From: Heterobilharzia americana
Taxonomy: Eukaryota > Platyhelminthes > Trematoda > Strigeidida > Schistosomatidae
Length of the DNA: 64,000 bases
Direction of reading: 5' to 3'
Assembly (NCBI GenBank): GCA_944470555.2
Contig: OX104127.1
Span: 66,859,646-66,923,645 of the forward strand
Both the position numbers and the translations under genes were made by a program. A model generated the notes under the pieces. That model was not told the origin of the DNA, did not search any database, and was given only the letters and a program-made list of their open reading frames with translations. This document shows, piece by piece, positions 33,865 through 44,739 of this stretch; within the stretch, counting starts at the first letter, position 1; each line of letters starts with the position of its first letter.

Positions 33865-34470
33865 CATCACCAATCACCACTCCATATTAAGAGTGGTGAT
33901 AATTACTTTAGGATAAAAATTTTTCTTTTATATTCCCACAATTAATGAGAAGGTATCAGAAAGTATAACAGTTGACGAACACGGCATTCATTTTCGATAA
34001 AATAATACATCAGATGACCGAGTGACATAAACTGCACATGGTCATACCTTATCTCTAAACAACCAGTTATCAGGTGGAGGTTATTCAATTTTCAGTAATT
34101 TAACAATCTAGATGTTAGATAAGATTTTCAACTATCACATCACATTCTTTAATGGCTCTCTATGTGAGACGGAAATATATTTTGGTTACTAATAACTCTC
34201 GACATTTTCAAGGATGGAAAAGTTTAACTGTTATATGGGGAATTAGGGATATTTAAATCAATCTACTCACTAAGAGACTGCATAAAACTATGAAATAATC
34301 GAAGTTTGAATAGAACATGAGCTTTTTCTTATTGAATGGATTTCCTAGAGGTATTAGTTCGCAGAACATGATTGTTCTCATCCGTGACAGTCTTATCATC
34401 TGACTGATTGAGTTGGCATTGTTTGGAACCAAATTTTTTCACTGTACTATGCCATACAGACAGAAAAGAA
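33865..34470. other. intergenic, nothing recognised
   Basis: No supported gene. Confidence 0.35.
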
Positions 34471-34479
34471 AATCATATG

Positions 34480-34640
34480 TTGTCGTGACTCAGAAGCCGA
34501 GTGGCACTGACGTCGAAACCTTGGGTTCCAGGTTCGAGTGCACGTGGGAACCATATCATTTACTTCAGGGCAGGTACTTCCAGCTAACAAGTCCTTACTG
34601 AGAAGAAAAGTGAGTTCTTGAGTATATTTGTAGCCATTAA
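34480..34640 (+). mobile_element. S-alpha-like SINE, degenerate
   Basis: tRNA-like head (GTGACTCAGAAGCCGAGTGG; B box GGTTCGAGTGC), then a decayed hammerhead: CTAACAAGTCC, no stem II partner, and GAAAAGTG. Confidence 0.5.
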
Positions 34641-34851
34641 CCGTAATTACCAGCTGACATGACTAATATGCATTCAGAACATGCTTGTTTTATGCATACA
34701 CACTTTTCTCTTACAACTTATAACATGGCTGATCAGTAGTGAACGTGTATCACGTGACAAAATAACCCAGTAACACTCACGGTTAAGCATTATTACAACC
34801 GTTAATGCTTGTTTTACAAAAAAAAACTAATGTTCCAAGTAAATCTTATCA

Positions 34852-35136
34852 TCATGGTTGTGTTGCGTTCCTTGAGCTAGATAGATTGATCGTAAAGGTG
34901 CCATCGTCTTTCTGTTCAACCTCATCAGCCCTTACTTCAAAATGAAATAAGCCGTCTGGATTTCTTTGTGAGTAATTCAGTAGCTTGCCCTGAAGAAGTA
35001 GTTTTTGACTGGACGGCTCGTTTGAGCAATGTGTTATTGCCTGCATAGTTCTTCGCATTAACCGTTTCTCTGTCTGATTCCAGAGAACCCAACCAGAAAT
35101 ATCATACAGAAATCTTGGGTGCGGTTTATGCTTTCT
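34852..35136 (-). CDS. likely host terminal exon, unidentified protein
   Basis: A minus-strand frame of 94 codons plus stop (TGA at 34,854-34,852). It opens directly after an in-frame TAG whose AG serves as the splice acceptor (CCCTACTAG at 35,137-35,145), so an internal, phase 0 start is likely. Composition is protein-like and well ordered: FLYDISGWVLWNQTEKRL, MRRTMQAITHC, LLLQGKLLNYSQRNPDGLF, HFEVRADEVEQKDDGTFTI. The short frame beginning at the ATG 35,058 is part of it. No retroelement block, and surroundings contain only SINEs. A T-run (A-run on plus) follows about 30 bases after the stop. I do not recognise the family. Upstream exons should lie at higher coordinates; none could be fixed. 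Confidence 0.5.
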   Translation of the reverse strand, partial: RKHKPHPRFLYDISGWVLWNQTEKRLMRRTMQAITHCSNEPSSQKLLLQGKLLNYSQRNPDGLFHFEVRADEVEQKDDGTFTINLSSSRNATQP

Positions 35137-35194
35137 CTAGTAGGGCTCAACTATAAAATACTGGACTTGTTGAAATATGAATTCTTCTTCAACA

Positions 35195-35330
35195 CGTTGG
35201 TTAGTGATAACTTCTCTGACTATAACACTGAGTGACGCCAGTTCGAATGTCACATGGAATATCAGTTCCTTCTAGGCTGCAGATAACGAGTGTCATCAAA
35301 CACAAGACCTGGGTGTAGGGTTTCTTACTG
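35195..35330 (+). mobile_element. S-alpha-like SINE relic
   Basis: tRNA-like head with CAGTTCGAATGTC as B box, followed by the TAGGCTGCAGATAACGAGT region where core 1 would be. Heavily decayed. Confidence 0.35.
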
Positions 35331-35334
35331 ACAT

Positions 35335-35640
35335 CTTCCAACCAACTCACACATCATTAACTCAGTCCTTCTATTCTGATACCACTTATGTACGATTTAC
35401 TTAGTACGTCATCAAACGACTTTGCTGCTTGACAATACATGAAAAATCTCCATGAGAACTGTAAAGAAGGTCAGAAGTTGAGCGGAGATATCTTTTTCTG
35501 CGATTCCATTCTATAAAACTGTACAGTCACAATTTCTATACATTTCGACTGATGACTTCTTTGAATTTATAGATATTTTGTTGTTTTTGATACTGCTGAT
35601 TGTGGTAACAAGGAGAGAGTCAAGTGGAAATTATAATGAA
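35335..35640. other. intergenic, nothing recognised
   Basis: No supported feature. Confidence 0.3.
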
Positions 35641-35770
35641 GAGCGAAAATCAAGTGTCATACAGGGGTGTGCGCCACTGAGGAGTCCGATAATAATAAGA
35701 AACAGCTGTCGAGTGTTTCTGCATTTTTTAATGCTTCTCCAAATGATGTCATTCCACGATGATTGCTGTC
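35640..35770. mobile_element. foldback F1 relic
   Basis: GAAACAGCTGTCGAGTG and the right end (GATGTCATTCCACGATGAT) match the right arm of F1 copies; the left arm is missing. Confidence 0.45.
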
Positions 35771-35774
35771 TTGT

Positions 35775-36005
35775 AAATCGTAAATACTTTTATGTGTTGA
35801 CCAATGACTGTTAAGCGATTTATCTTAGGAATGCAAACGACTTAGTTTCAGTTTTTCACCTAATACATCTGTATTGGATTCATTTCTATTTACAGACAGA
35901 AAATTCTTAGAAAATTCATTGTGTACTAAAGAGTATCATAGAAACCAATGTTTCATATGAAAAGCAAGATTATTTCATAAATTTAAAGTAAATTCTTACC
36001 ATTTT
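35775..36005. other. intergenic, nothing recognised
   Basis: No supported feature. Confidence 0.3.
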
Positions 36006-36007
36006 AA

Positions 36008-36150
36008 GGTAGAATTCATCACGGACTGTATTCACTTCGAGAACTATTGGAAATCTTGGGAAGCTGAACGGTAAATTAGTGATAGATTGTGATTTTGCAG
36101 TAGTGCACATCCGTAAACTCGCCAGTGATAAAGCCTGGGAGAGCGCGGTC
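36008..36150. mobile_element. foldback F1 left-arm fragment
   Basis: Begins GTAGAATTCATCACGGACTG and keeps GGAAATCTTGGGAAGC and TGCAGTAGTGCACATCCG; no right arm. A minus frame of 66 codons across its edge is not regarded as a gene. Confidence 0.45.
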
Positions 36151-36494
36151 TGACGTTGAGCAGGTTCTCATCTATCTGTTGTCTTGGAACCTGAATATCT
36201 ACTTGTTCTACTTCTGTCAGTTCGTGATACAATACAATCTTCATTTAATACCGTCGTTTATTATTAAACACTATGTCTCACTTCTTTTCTCTTATTGATT
36301 TCAACTTTTCGTTACGACTTCAGGAAATCCCACCTAGAATCATATCAGTAATGATTACCGCACAGTAATTTAGTTGGAGGTTCGTGGGACGTTTATTGAT
36401 CTCAAGATTTTTCAAAGTTCTGATGAGAGGTCGTGACCTGTGAGGCAAACTAATTGAGGCATGAGGACAGGCAATTAGCTATATCACTGGATGA

Positions 36495-36708
36495 AGTTGC
36501 AGTATATCACGGACTGAAAGTAGTTGGAAAGTGTGGACCATATATTTAAACCCAGTGCTTAGTGGTAATGCGCTCACCGTGAAACCTGAAGGTCTTTGGT
36601 GGGACGCTTAGTGGAGTCATGGGTACGCATCACCGAGCAGTCCCATGCTAGAACGAAACACTTTTCCGGTGAGTCCAGGTTTCCAATGGCTCTCGATTCG
36701 ATGTCTAC
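36495..36708. mobile_element. foldback F1, decayed full-length copy
   Basis: Left end TATATCACGGACTGAAAG, interior with TGCGCTCACCGTGAAACC and CATGGGTACGCATC, right block GAGTCCAGGTTTCCAATGG, then CGATTCGATGTC. Both arms recognisable but diverged. Confidence 0.5.
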
Positions 36709-36709
36709 C

Positions 36710-37435
36710 GTTATCATTACCACCTTGTAATCATCACCTTACCTATATGTTAGTACTGATAACAATAAACAATAAATAAACAAGTTAGAGAGTAAAAATG
36801 CCCAGAAAAGCAGTTAATTTATCAGATTGTAATAGAAATGTTATTTCACAGTCTACTGACTGCCAATTGTGGACTTGTGGCTGTTGGTTAGCCCAAAGAA
36901 GACACGAGTGGAGACCGTCAACGGGTGGATGTCAAAACTTTAAAACGAAAGTTGCAAGACTAAAGACACCCGTTGAGATCATGACAAACCATGTGGCTTA
37001 TATTTAGGTATTTTAATTACTGATTTTAAGACTAGTAGTATTTTGATGCCAAGAAGTCACGCTACAATTCATCTAGATAATATTACTCCATGATGAATAC
37101 CACCTGGAAATATAACTGGCAAAAGCTAAGCAGTTGAATGGCTTCCATTGAATCCATTAACAGGACTTGATTGGACATAATTACAATGATCAGAGGTCAA
37201 TGGAATGGAAAACAGAAAAGAGCTTAAAAAACTGGATAACTCACAACCTTTCACTCCCTCAGTCGTAGATTTCTCATCGTATTTGTATTTCACTTCATCA
37301 TATCACTGTAGATATCAAATTAATGCCTAGAGAAATTCCTCTGTTTTTCAGTTTCCCTCACTCGTGGTTCTCTTTTCACCTTCAGAAAGGCATCTATCAA
37401 AATTTTTTTGAGATGAATGGCGATTTTTAATTTAG
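36710..37435. other. intergenic, nothing recognised
   Basis: A 69-codon plus frame (36,798-37,007) beginning MPRKAVNLSDCNRNV has ordinary composition but no motif and no supporting splice sites. Confidence 0.3.
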
Positions 37436-37436
37436 A

Positions 37437-37674
37437 GGTAGTATTTATCATGGACTGATATCAGTTGGGGAACCATTGAAAACCTGGCAGCACTGGACCC
37501 AGTGGCTGAATGGTTAGCGTATTAGCCGTGAAACATGAAGGTCGTGACTTCCATCCTTAACCAGGTCGTAGGTGCGTACTGCTGCGGAGTCCCATACTAG
37601 GAAGAAACAGCTGTCCGTGCTCCCGGACTTTCAATAGGATCCCCAACTGATATCAGTCCATGATGAATACTACC
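37437..37674. mobile_element. foldback F1, complete copy with clear TIRs
   Basis: Starts GGTAGTATTTATCATGGAC and ends with the complement (GTCCATGATGAATACTACC). Arms of about 60 bases; interior about 115 bases with a tRNA-like strip (GTGGCTGAATGGTTAGCG). It defines the family length at about 240 bp. Confidence 0.75.
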
Positions 37675-37679
37675 TCATA

Positions 37680-38700
37680 ACTATTATTGTTTTATTTATT
37701 TCTCAATTTTCAAGTTTTGGTTTTGTTCATCAAGGATGTTAGAGTGTTAGTAATTAAGTCTTTATCTATACTTAATGTTGCATTTCAGGCGTGATTCCAG
37801 TTACTAGAACTGGACCGCATTGTGTTTTGAACCAAAATAGCTGTAGTCAAACAGGGAATTTTGTTTTTGTCGCTTAACGTGGTGCATCCGAAGCATTAGG
37901 CTCAAGATCTAAGAAATATATGATGCATATAAATCAGAGTTTTGGATTTTTTAAGTTAGTCTTAGAAACTGTGTAAGTGTTTTATATTGGCATGCATATT
38001 TGTATTCATTTCATGCTCTATAAATGAAAAGCTTGTTGAATTTCATATCAGTTGACTGCAGCTGACAGTGTGAAAACTCAGCAGTACTTTGTCAGAACAG
38101 CTTAACTCTAGTCTGGGCTATCTCAAATGAACAGGTCTTCCTTCCTTACTTGTTGTCGTTTACCCTATAGTGCCTGATGATGCCTGTGATCTTTTTTATA
38201 CCTTTCGTTTTATGCTACTTAATACTTTTGAGTAGTATAGTTCATGTTTCCTTATAATGTTACCTCATCCACAGAGTTGACTGTTAATTCTGTTCAATTG
38301 TATCTTGTTCACCATTTGACACACCTGGATATTAGTATCTTTACCAGTTCATGATGGTGTTGTAATTTCTTTCGTTGTTCGCTGATGTCCTATTTTACAT
38401 TGGACATTTGGTTATCTTGAGTCTTCACGCCATCGTGAGGAAACAAGCGCGTTTTTCATATTCGTTTCTGGTGTTGTCACAACTTTGCTGTGTTAACTAT
38501 TGACACACTCTCTGTAAGGTGCTTTGATAGCGATAATCTCTCAGATATCTCACGATTCGAAACAAATCCTGTGTTTTGGATTTTACTTGTAACTCGAGTG
38601 TTTGTTCTGTTGTTGGGAAGTCGCTTATTCACTTTGGTTCCTAATTTCTTGGAAGGAAATTCATAGTTCTCGAATCTGATTAACGTATTTTCGTTGGATC
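37680..38700. other. intergenic, possibly LINE leader, not resolved
   Basis: No frame of note. The sequence could be the leader of an element whose ORF1 begins at 38,707, but no matching copy is in the window. Confidence 0.3.
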
Positions 38701-38706
38701 ATTGGT

Positions 38707-38907
38707 ATGTCTCGTAAAAGAAGCCAGAAAGAAGAATTCAGGAAAGTAGCGGATGCTTCCAGTCTGTCGAGAAAAGAAACTCCTGTTAAGCAAGTGAACA
38801 CGTTTTCTGAATTTCTTGGTAAGAAGTTCACTCTAGGATTTACCAGCTTTGATGTAGCTAGGGTTTTGTGCTCTGATAGTCTAACTAATCCTGGTCAACT
38901 ATTCTGA
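38707..38907 (+). CDS. short basic ORF, unidentified
   Basis: 66 codons from ATG: MSRKRSQKEEFRKVADASS, then SRKETPVKQVNTFSEFLGKK, ending LTNPGQLF. The N-terminal half is Lys/Arg/Glu-rich. There is no transmembrane segment and no Cys motif beyond one Cys. It could be a first exon or the start of a retroelement ORF1, since CR1-like RT sequence on the same strand appears 2 kb downstream. Nothing decides between these. Confidence 0.25.
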   Translation: MSRKRSQKEEFRKVADASSLSRKETPVKQVNTFSEFLGKKFTLGFTSFDVARVLCSDSLTNPGQLF

Positions 38908-38909
38908 TC

Positions 38910-40730
38910 CACGCATAATCATTGTAAGGGATCTGGATATCTAAGTTATTCTGCCTAAGTGGATCAATAGGATCTTTTAATCTACAAACCTTATTTCTGA
39001 GTGAGTTTATAGGTAATACCAACCTTATTGAGAATCTTACAGTGTCTGAGACGTGCCTTCCCTCTTATATTTCCGTTTCTAAGTCCACTCTCTGTTAACC
39101 TGGCTATAGTCTTTCTTGTCATTAGTTGTGAATGCAAAAACATCAATGGTCATACTTCAAACTTGTTTGATAGGTCTGAATTAATATTTAGGAATTCACT
39201 GATACACTGGATATTATCTTGTACCTATTCTATGTACGTTATTCAGGCCTATGTAGGATCATTTGAAAGTCAAGTATACCTTAGAGGCAAAGTCTGTAGG
39301 TGTATGATGACAGTCTGGGTATTAGAAAGGACGTGAATTTCAGAAAACAGTAAAATAGTTGTAACTCAGGGTGACAATGACAGTCGTGTGATGTTGCTTA
39401 AGTTTTGACATTTGACCAAGGATATTTCGTCACAACATGGACTTCTTCAATTTCTTGGGAATCTCTAGCTAAAGATTACTATTTGGAAAACAGTTTCAGT
39501 CACTAAACTATGTAAAGTTAAAACAGCAGGGACAGTGAACACTTCTCTCGTCTCAGTTTGATGGTGTGGAGCAGTCTCTAACTACTTCATGCCTGAGAGC
39601 CATCTCTGTGAATTCTTTTTGTGTACGAACCTTTTCAACTCTATTTTAAGAGAAAAAATGTCTACAAGCCCTAGAAAGATCTTAAGTTGTAAATATGACT
39701 ATTATATCACAATGACACTTTATCACAACAATGAAATGGGACGTCACTATTATGCGTGATATTGACAGCTTTTCTGCGTTGTCTGGGTATTATGATGTAA
39801 GTGCAGGTAAAGTTACCTAACTCAGCAAAGATTCCCTTGGTATATTTAGTAAATAAAAAGCTCAGTAAGACATCAAGCACTTGCCATATAGACTGTCTTC
39901 ATAACTTCCTATCGACTGCTCTTAACTTGACTATTTTCTAGCACTTAGATACGTTCAGGCTGTTATTCTTCAAGATAAGGTTTTGGTAGGCAAACTTTAC
40001 AAGGTTATCACTAGTCAACAAGGAACCGAAGTCAATCGACTGTTTATCGATATTTATAATATGCCATCTTGTCTCATTTCAACCTGACTGACTATTTAGT
40101 GAGTGTACTATGAAGTACTGGCACTTTTGCCGGTTTTCTTCTGAGGGATTCAAAACTGCGTCATGGGCTGACTTATTTCGTTTGAATACAATACTCTGAG
40201 ATCCCTTCGTTTCCAATAGTTGATCATTGTCGTTTGAATATACGCGTATATTGGGCTTTAAGAAGTTTTACTTATCCATTCACACAGTGAAATCAGATAG
40301 GAAGAGGGGAGAAGATAAAGTCACTTGGGTTTAATTTCTTAATAAATTCGATGACTGAACAGTTTTTCCTGAGCAGCTGAACAGATTACTTTTCCACTAC
40401 TTCTCTTACGTTTTTCTCATTCATCATTCTTAAACCACAAGAGATTGTGGAAGAATGTCCGCTTTCATGGTATACTTTTAGCTATTCATTGCTTTAAATT
40501 CTGAACTTTATTCATGTTAAAGAATTGTAGTTTGGTTATTGTTGTTATTTTCAGTTGATAGCGGCGACAAAATCATCACCCTAACCCTTACCACTTCTTT
40601 CTAAAAATGTTCATTAAATTTCAATTTTCCTCAAGTGGTAGTTCCACAATACAAAACGAACAGTTTGAAGGCAAAGATTCTTGAATGCCTAAATCCCTCC
40701 TCCTTTAATGAATATGTTCCATGGCTATAG
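38910..40730. other. intergenic, nothing firmly recognised
   Basis: A 102-codon plus frame (39,028-39,336) without ATG support reads a hydrophobic segment and no motif. The rest is AT-rich, with scattered stops. Confidence 0.35.
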
Positions 40731-40829
40731 AATAGAACAAGGCGAGCTGTGACTACCACAAGGGACTCAGGCTGAAGAAATTAGTGTCTCTCACTGGAAA
40801 AAGGGTTGAGTGAGTACATCATTCTTTTT

Positions 40830-42110
40830 AAGGCTTTGTAGTCAATCACTCATCGACGTGTGAAAGCTTATGGTTAGTTATCAGGTGAGTTCTGTGCGTT
40901 GAGTGGTGTCTATCAGGGATATCCACCCCTTCCATTCTAATTCTCCCTCCAGTCTTCCGGTTTCACGAGGTTTGATTTTATCAGTGGAGAATCCTTACTG
41001 CGTCCAGAGCGTGCGAAGATATAGTCCTGTTAGGTGAACACGCTTACAAGATGCACAGCCTTCTAGACATCTTGAGCAGGAATTCAGGAATGCTTGGGGC
41101 GCGTTTTTCTTCAATAAAATATCATTTGTTGTTCCAGGAATGATCTTAAGCGGTATTCTGTATAGCGATGGGGAATGAAGTGGTTGAGTGCTGTGACCAC
41201 TTCATGCACCTAGGACGCTGGACCAGCTGTTATGTGCCAGTGGCAGATGAAATCTCCTTATGGATACAAAAGACTCGATTAGCTTTCGCCAAATTACTCT
41301 ACTTTCTGCACCACAGTGATATCCGATTGTCTATTAAGGATCAAGCGTACTAAATTGAAATTCACTATCTCCTACTACATAGTTGTGAAACATAGCGACT
41401 GAATGTGGAGAACATGGGAAGACTTCATGCGTTCGACCACCGTTACCCTCGTTACATAGGTCGTGTTTCTGAATGTCACCACGTTGGCAATGCGGAAGTC
41501 AGGTGCAGTGTTATAATGAGAAGAGGAAAGTCACTATTCGAGGCTGTGAACCCTTATCGACTGAGGTGACTGAGACATGTGTTATGCATACCTACTTACC
41601 GTGCACCTCATCACACACTTTCAACGGAAGCAGGTTCAGATCGAATTTCATTGGCGACCAGGCTAAAACATGACATCATTGCATGGCGTCTTTGACTGTT
41701 GTTCTAAGGCGTGTAGGGAAATATAGACCTCCCATTTGAAGTCCACTTGGCAACAGAACCCAGTGCTTGGAAACTCTAGGCAACATGGCTCATGATTGAT
41801 ATCAGTGGTACAGATGCATCCACACAATATCGTCTTCTTAGCCATCATAGTGAATTCAGAAATTTCTTATTTCTTCTTCCTCTTTTCTACTACTTTCTAC
41901 TACTTTTCACCGATTCTTCTTTATTTCTCTGTCTTTCATCTTGGTGGATTGTTGCTTGGTGTGCTGATGAGTGGTGTGGTAACTTTGACGGTTATACAGT
42001 AATGCCCGGTAACATGTTTGTTGGTGATTATGATGATGAGATGATACACAGCACACTCGACCCTTGGTAAAAAGCCATATACCTTACTGGTGCCATCAGT
42101 AGTGCAAACG
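40830..42110 (+). mobile_element. CR1-like LINE, RT C-terminus and 3' UTR
   Basis: Plus strand, broken. At about 40,885-40,935 decayed codons correspond to the SSGVRQGCPLSP block (SGVYQGY reading). At 41,168-41,353 an open frame gives NEVVECCDHFMHLGRW, then DEISLWIQKTRLAFAKL and HSDIRLSIKDQAY, the VDxFxYLGS...RIxKARLAF...DIxLSxKxxVY block. At 41,430 FDHRYPRYIGRV follows (FDHRCLRxIxxI). The remainder to about 42,110 is C-terminal tail and 3' UTR. Confidence 0.7.
41168..41353 (+). pseudogene. CR1-like RT thumb region, ORF fragment
   Basis: 61 residues covering the post-catalytic part of a CR1-like reverse transcriptase: the FxYLG block is degraded to HFMHLGRW, followed by the conserved RIxKARLAFxxL block (WIQKTRLAFAKL) and DIRLSIKDQAY. 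The YADD active site lies upstream and is not readable here. The same blocks occur at 51.07 kb and, on the minus strand, at 19.9 kb, from three unrelated truncations. No function expected. Confidence 0.65.
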
Positions 42111-42568
42111 GATAAAAGCTAATCGAAGCTTTTTGACTGTAATGTGGTTACTTCGATTGCCAATACACTAGGAGTGACCCGATTTCGAAAAGTAAATGAA
42201 TTAGTCAGGGTGTTCAGTAATGTGAACAATGACAAGTTAAAAAGTCAACATAAGATCTGATAGTTTTACAGAATTATTAGTAATCCATACAGAACCATAC
42301 TGTTGATCATCTTCTGTCTTACTTTTATACTCATTCGGTGTTCCATTTCGATGTGAACTAATGAAGTGACCTACATACGGAACAGTTTCATTTACTGGAT
42401 AACGTTTCGAACACAATTTATTGTCCATATCCAATGCAGGTAAATAACTCCACACCTTTGAGGAAGAGTCTACATAGTTCTTATTCTCTCTCCTTCTTTA
42501 TGACGACAAGGGTAGTAGCATTTTTCATATATCTGGGACAGATTTAGGATCATTTTTGTTGTAAGTAT

Positions 42569-43407
42569 TTGATATGCCTTCGATCAAAAAAGATTCGGTT
42601 ATCAATCATACTAGGAGTACGATTGTGCCTGACGTCTACACATTTTAAGTTTCAAAATAATATACCAAAACAAACTGAAGGTGTTGCCATGGGATCACCA
42701 ATTTTCCCCATCGTCGCAAGCATATTTATGGACAGTTGGGATAGTCCTTCAAACATTTGGTCATACACCAAAGATACGGTTTCGGTATGTAGATGATACG
42801 TTTACAGTACTGACATCGGAACGCATCAATAGGTTTTTGACATATATAAGTTCAGTAGTGAGTGTAATCCAATTCACCTATGACTTAGAAAGTGAAGAAC
42901 GTGAGCTAGGAATGTTGGATTACAAGATTAAAGAAAAGCAAGAAGGAAGTTTAGACACTAGTGTCTATTGGAAACCTTCTCATTCAAATGGCTACTTAAC
43001 CTTCACATCATCTCACCCTATCTCCGTTAAAGTAGGCTTAGTTACATGTATGAGTGATACGGTGGAAAAGGCCAGAAAAGTGACGACAACAAATTAGACA
43101 CACTAAGAATACCTTGCGTCTAAGTAGTTACCCACCTAAATTTATCAATAAATGCATAAGAAGTCGTAAGAAAAATATTAACATTAGTAGTAGTGACATA
43201 GGTGTTACTAATAATAATTCTACTACTAATGGTAATCATGGTAACGGGGTTAGCACAGAATTAAGAGCCTCTGCTATGTTACCATGCGAGGAAGGGGCCT
43301 CAAAAGCATTACGAAGAATTCTTAATAAGACTTGGATTAGAATCGCATTTAAACAAACAGAGTCGCTTAGAAAAAACTCTATTGATGCAATTAGGCAAAT
43401 AATTTAG
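42569..43407 (+). pseudogene. PLE family B RT and linker, frame-shifted
   Basis: Three consecutive frames make up one decayed ORF. First: HFKFQNNIPKQTEGVAMGSP, the VAMGSP RT block, then IVASIFMDSW. After a +1 shift: RFRYVDDTFTVL (the catalytic YVDD intact), LGMLDYKI and SVYWKPSHSNGYL (the RKPT block). After another shift: LSSYPPKFINKCI and EGASKALRRILNKTWIRIAF, the linker common to PLEs. The endonuclease follows at 43,405-43,600 with CNDCAVRYTGQSN. Motifs are good but the ORF is not translatable as one. The start of the RT (fingers) is missing or unreadable before 42,569. Confidence 0.75.
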
Positions 43408-43699
43408 TTTACCAAATACTTTGCAATGATTGCGCTGTCAGGTACACAGGTCAAAGTAACCGACCCCGGTTGATTAGAATAATAGAGCTCAAAAATTTGC
43501 CTAAATCATCACTAGAAGAAGATAGGGAGTTTAGAAGAAAGTTCGGCTATAGCTCTGCATGCGATGACACACAGTCACACAGTAGGGTGGGATAAAGCGA
43601 CAGTGTTAAAACATAATATGTGCAATAGGAATGATTCTGTACCCGTTCCAGATACATTAAAGTTTTACTACCCTTATCACAAAGAAGGAGGGAAAATTA

Positions 43700-43890
43700 G
43701 GAATATGTAGACTCTCTCTCAAAGATATGGAGTTATTTACCTGTTTGGATATGGACAATAAATTGCGTTCGAAACGTTATCCAGTAAATGATACTGTTCC
43801 TTCACTGTGTGACATTTCTAATAAACAGACTACCACAGTTCCAAGTTTTACTCTTACATTAACCTGCATATTAGCAAATTGTACACATTC
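43700..43890 (+). repeat. PLE family B terminal repeat, direct copy
   Basis: Contains GGATATGGACAATAAATTG, GTTCGAAACGTTATCC and a CTGTTCCTTCACTGTGTGAC block. Inverted counterpart at 42,240-42,480; relics at 16.4-16.9 kb and 9.9 kb. It can fold so that ATTTAC pairs with GTAAAT and GGAT with ATCC around a GAAAC, like a hammerhead stem I, but the first core is not CTGANGA. Confidence 0.6.
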
Positions 43891-43919
43891 AATAAATCTA
43901 CACAAAAGACTATAAGCTG

Positions 43920-44360
43920 TATTTGATGACTATAAGGGAATTTACGGTCCAGAAGCGAATGATATTGAATTTATATGAGTGAATAATTTGTGATAAATGT
44001 TTATAGTTTTTAAAGAACTTCAATCAAATAACACCGAAGTGACTATGCGTTCGTTTTACCGATCATTACTGTCTATAGTAGTAATAACAGTAGTATGTTT
44101 CAGTGAATCAGTTATATTTTTCATTCATTTAAAATGCAGATTAAAATCATGATGGAATTTTAATCAATGCTCTTCTATTATTTACTCACAATATCAATCA
44201 GAATCAATAGTTAATATTATATTCATCAATGTTGAAGATAATATTCAAGGTAACATTGAACACTGCAATGCATTTAAACACATTATTTTAATTTAAAAAG
44301 GTTAAGTGTAAAGATTTATATAAGCATTTTCTTCGCATCAGTTTAAAATTTTTGACTCAA
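43920..44360. other. intergenic, nothing recognised
   Basis: AT-rich, no supported feature. Confidence 0.35.
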
Positions 44361-44362
44361 CG

Positions 44363-44557
44363 AGGCATTTTTCATATATCTGGGACAGATTTAGGATCAT
44401 TTTTGTTGTAAGTATTTGCTATGCCTTCGATCAAAAAAGATTCGGTTATCAATCATACTAGGAGTACGATTGTGCCTGACGTCTACACATTTTAAGTTTC
44501 AAAATAATATACCAAAACAAACTGAAGGTGTTGCCATGGGATCACCAATTTTCTCCA
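44363..44557 (+). repeat. duplicate of PLE family B RT segment
   Basis: Almost base-for-base the same as 42,519-42,711 (from GCATTTTTCATATATCTGGG to the VAMGSP codons), with only one or two differences seen. It stops abruptly and continues into unrelated sequence. Confidence 0.8.
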
Positions 44558-44739
44558 TTAACTGGAGAATGGCTGAAAACTTGAGAGTAGTTATTTCATC
44601 CTAGTTCAAGATTCCTCAGAAGTACACATGAAGGACCAATTCTTACCCCTTTTTCGTTTGGTCAGTCATAGTCGTTTATTGCTAGCAATTCTATGAGTAA
44701 TGATGATGGTTCGGTGTTCTCTGAGCTTCGGAGTGGTAC

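Larger units (their letters stand above)
42230..43920 (+). mobile_element. Penelope-like element family B with inverted terminal repeat
   Basis: A plus-strand PLE distinct from family A. Order: an inverted copy of its end (42,240-42,480), RT (42,569-43,100), linker (43,114-43,400), GIY-YIG (43,405-43,660), direct copy of the end (43,700-43,890). The two end copies share GGATATGGACAATAAATTG and GTTCGAAACGTTATCCAGTA in opposite orientation. Frameshifts at about 42,730 and 43,100. Confidence 0.75.
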
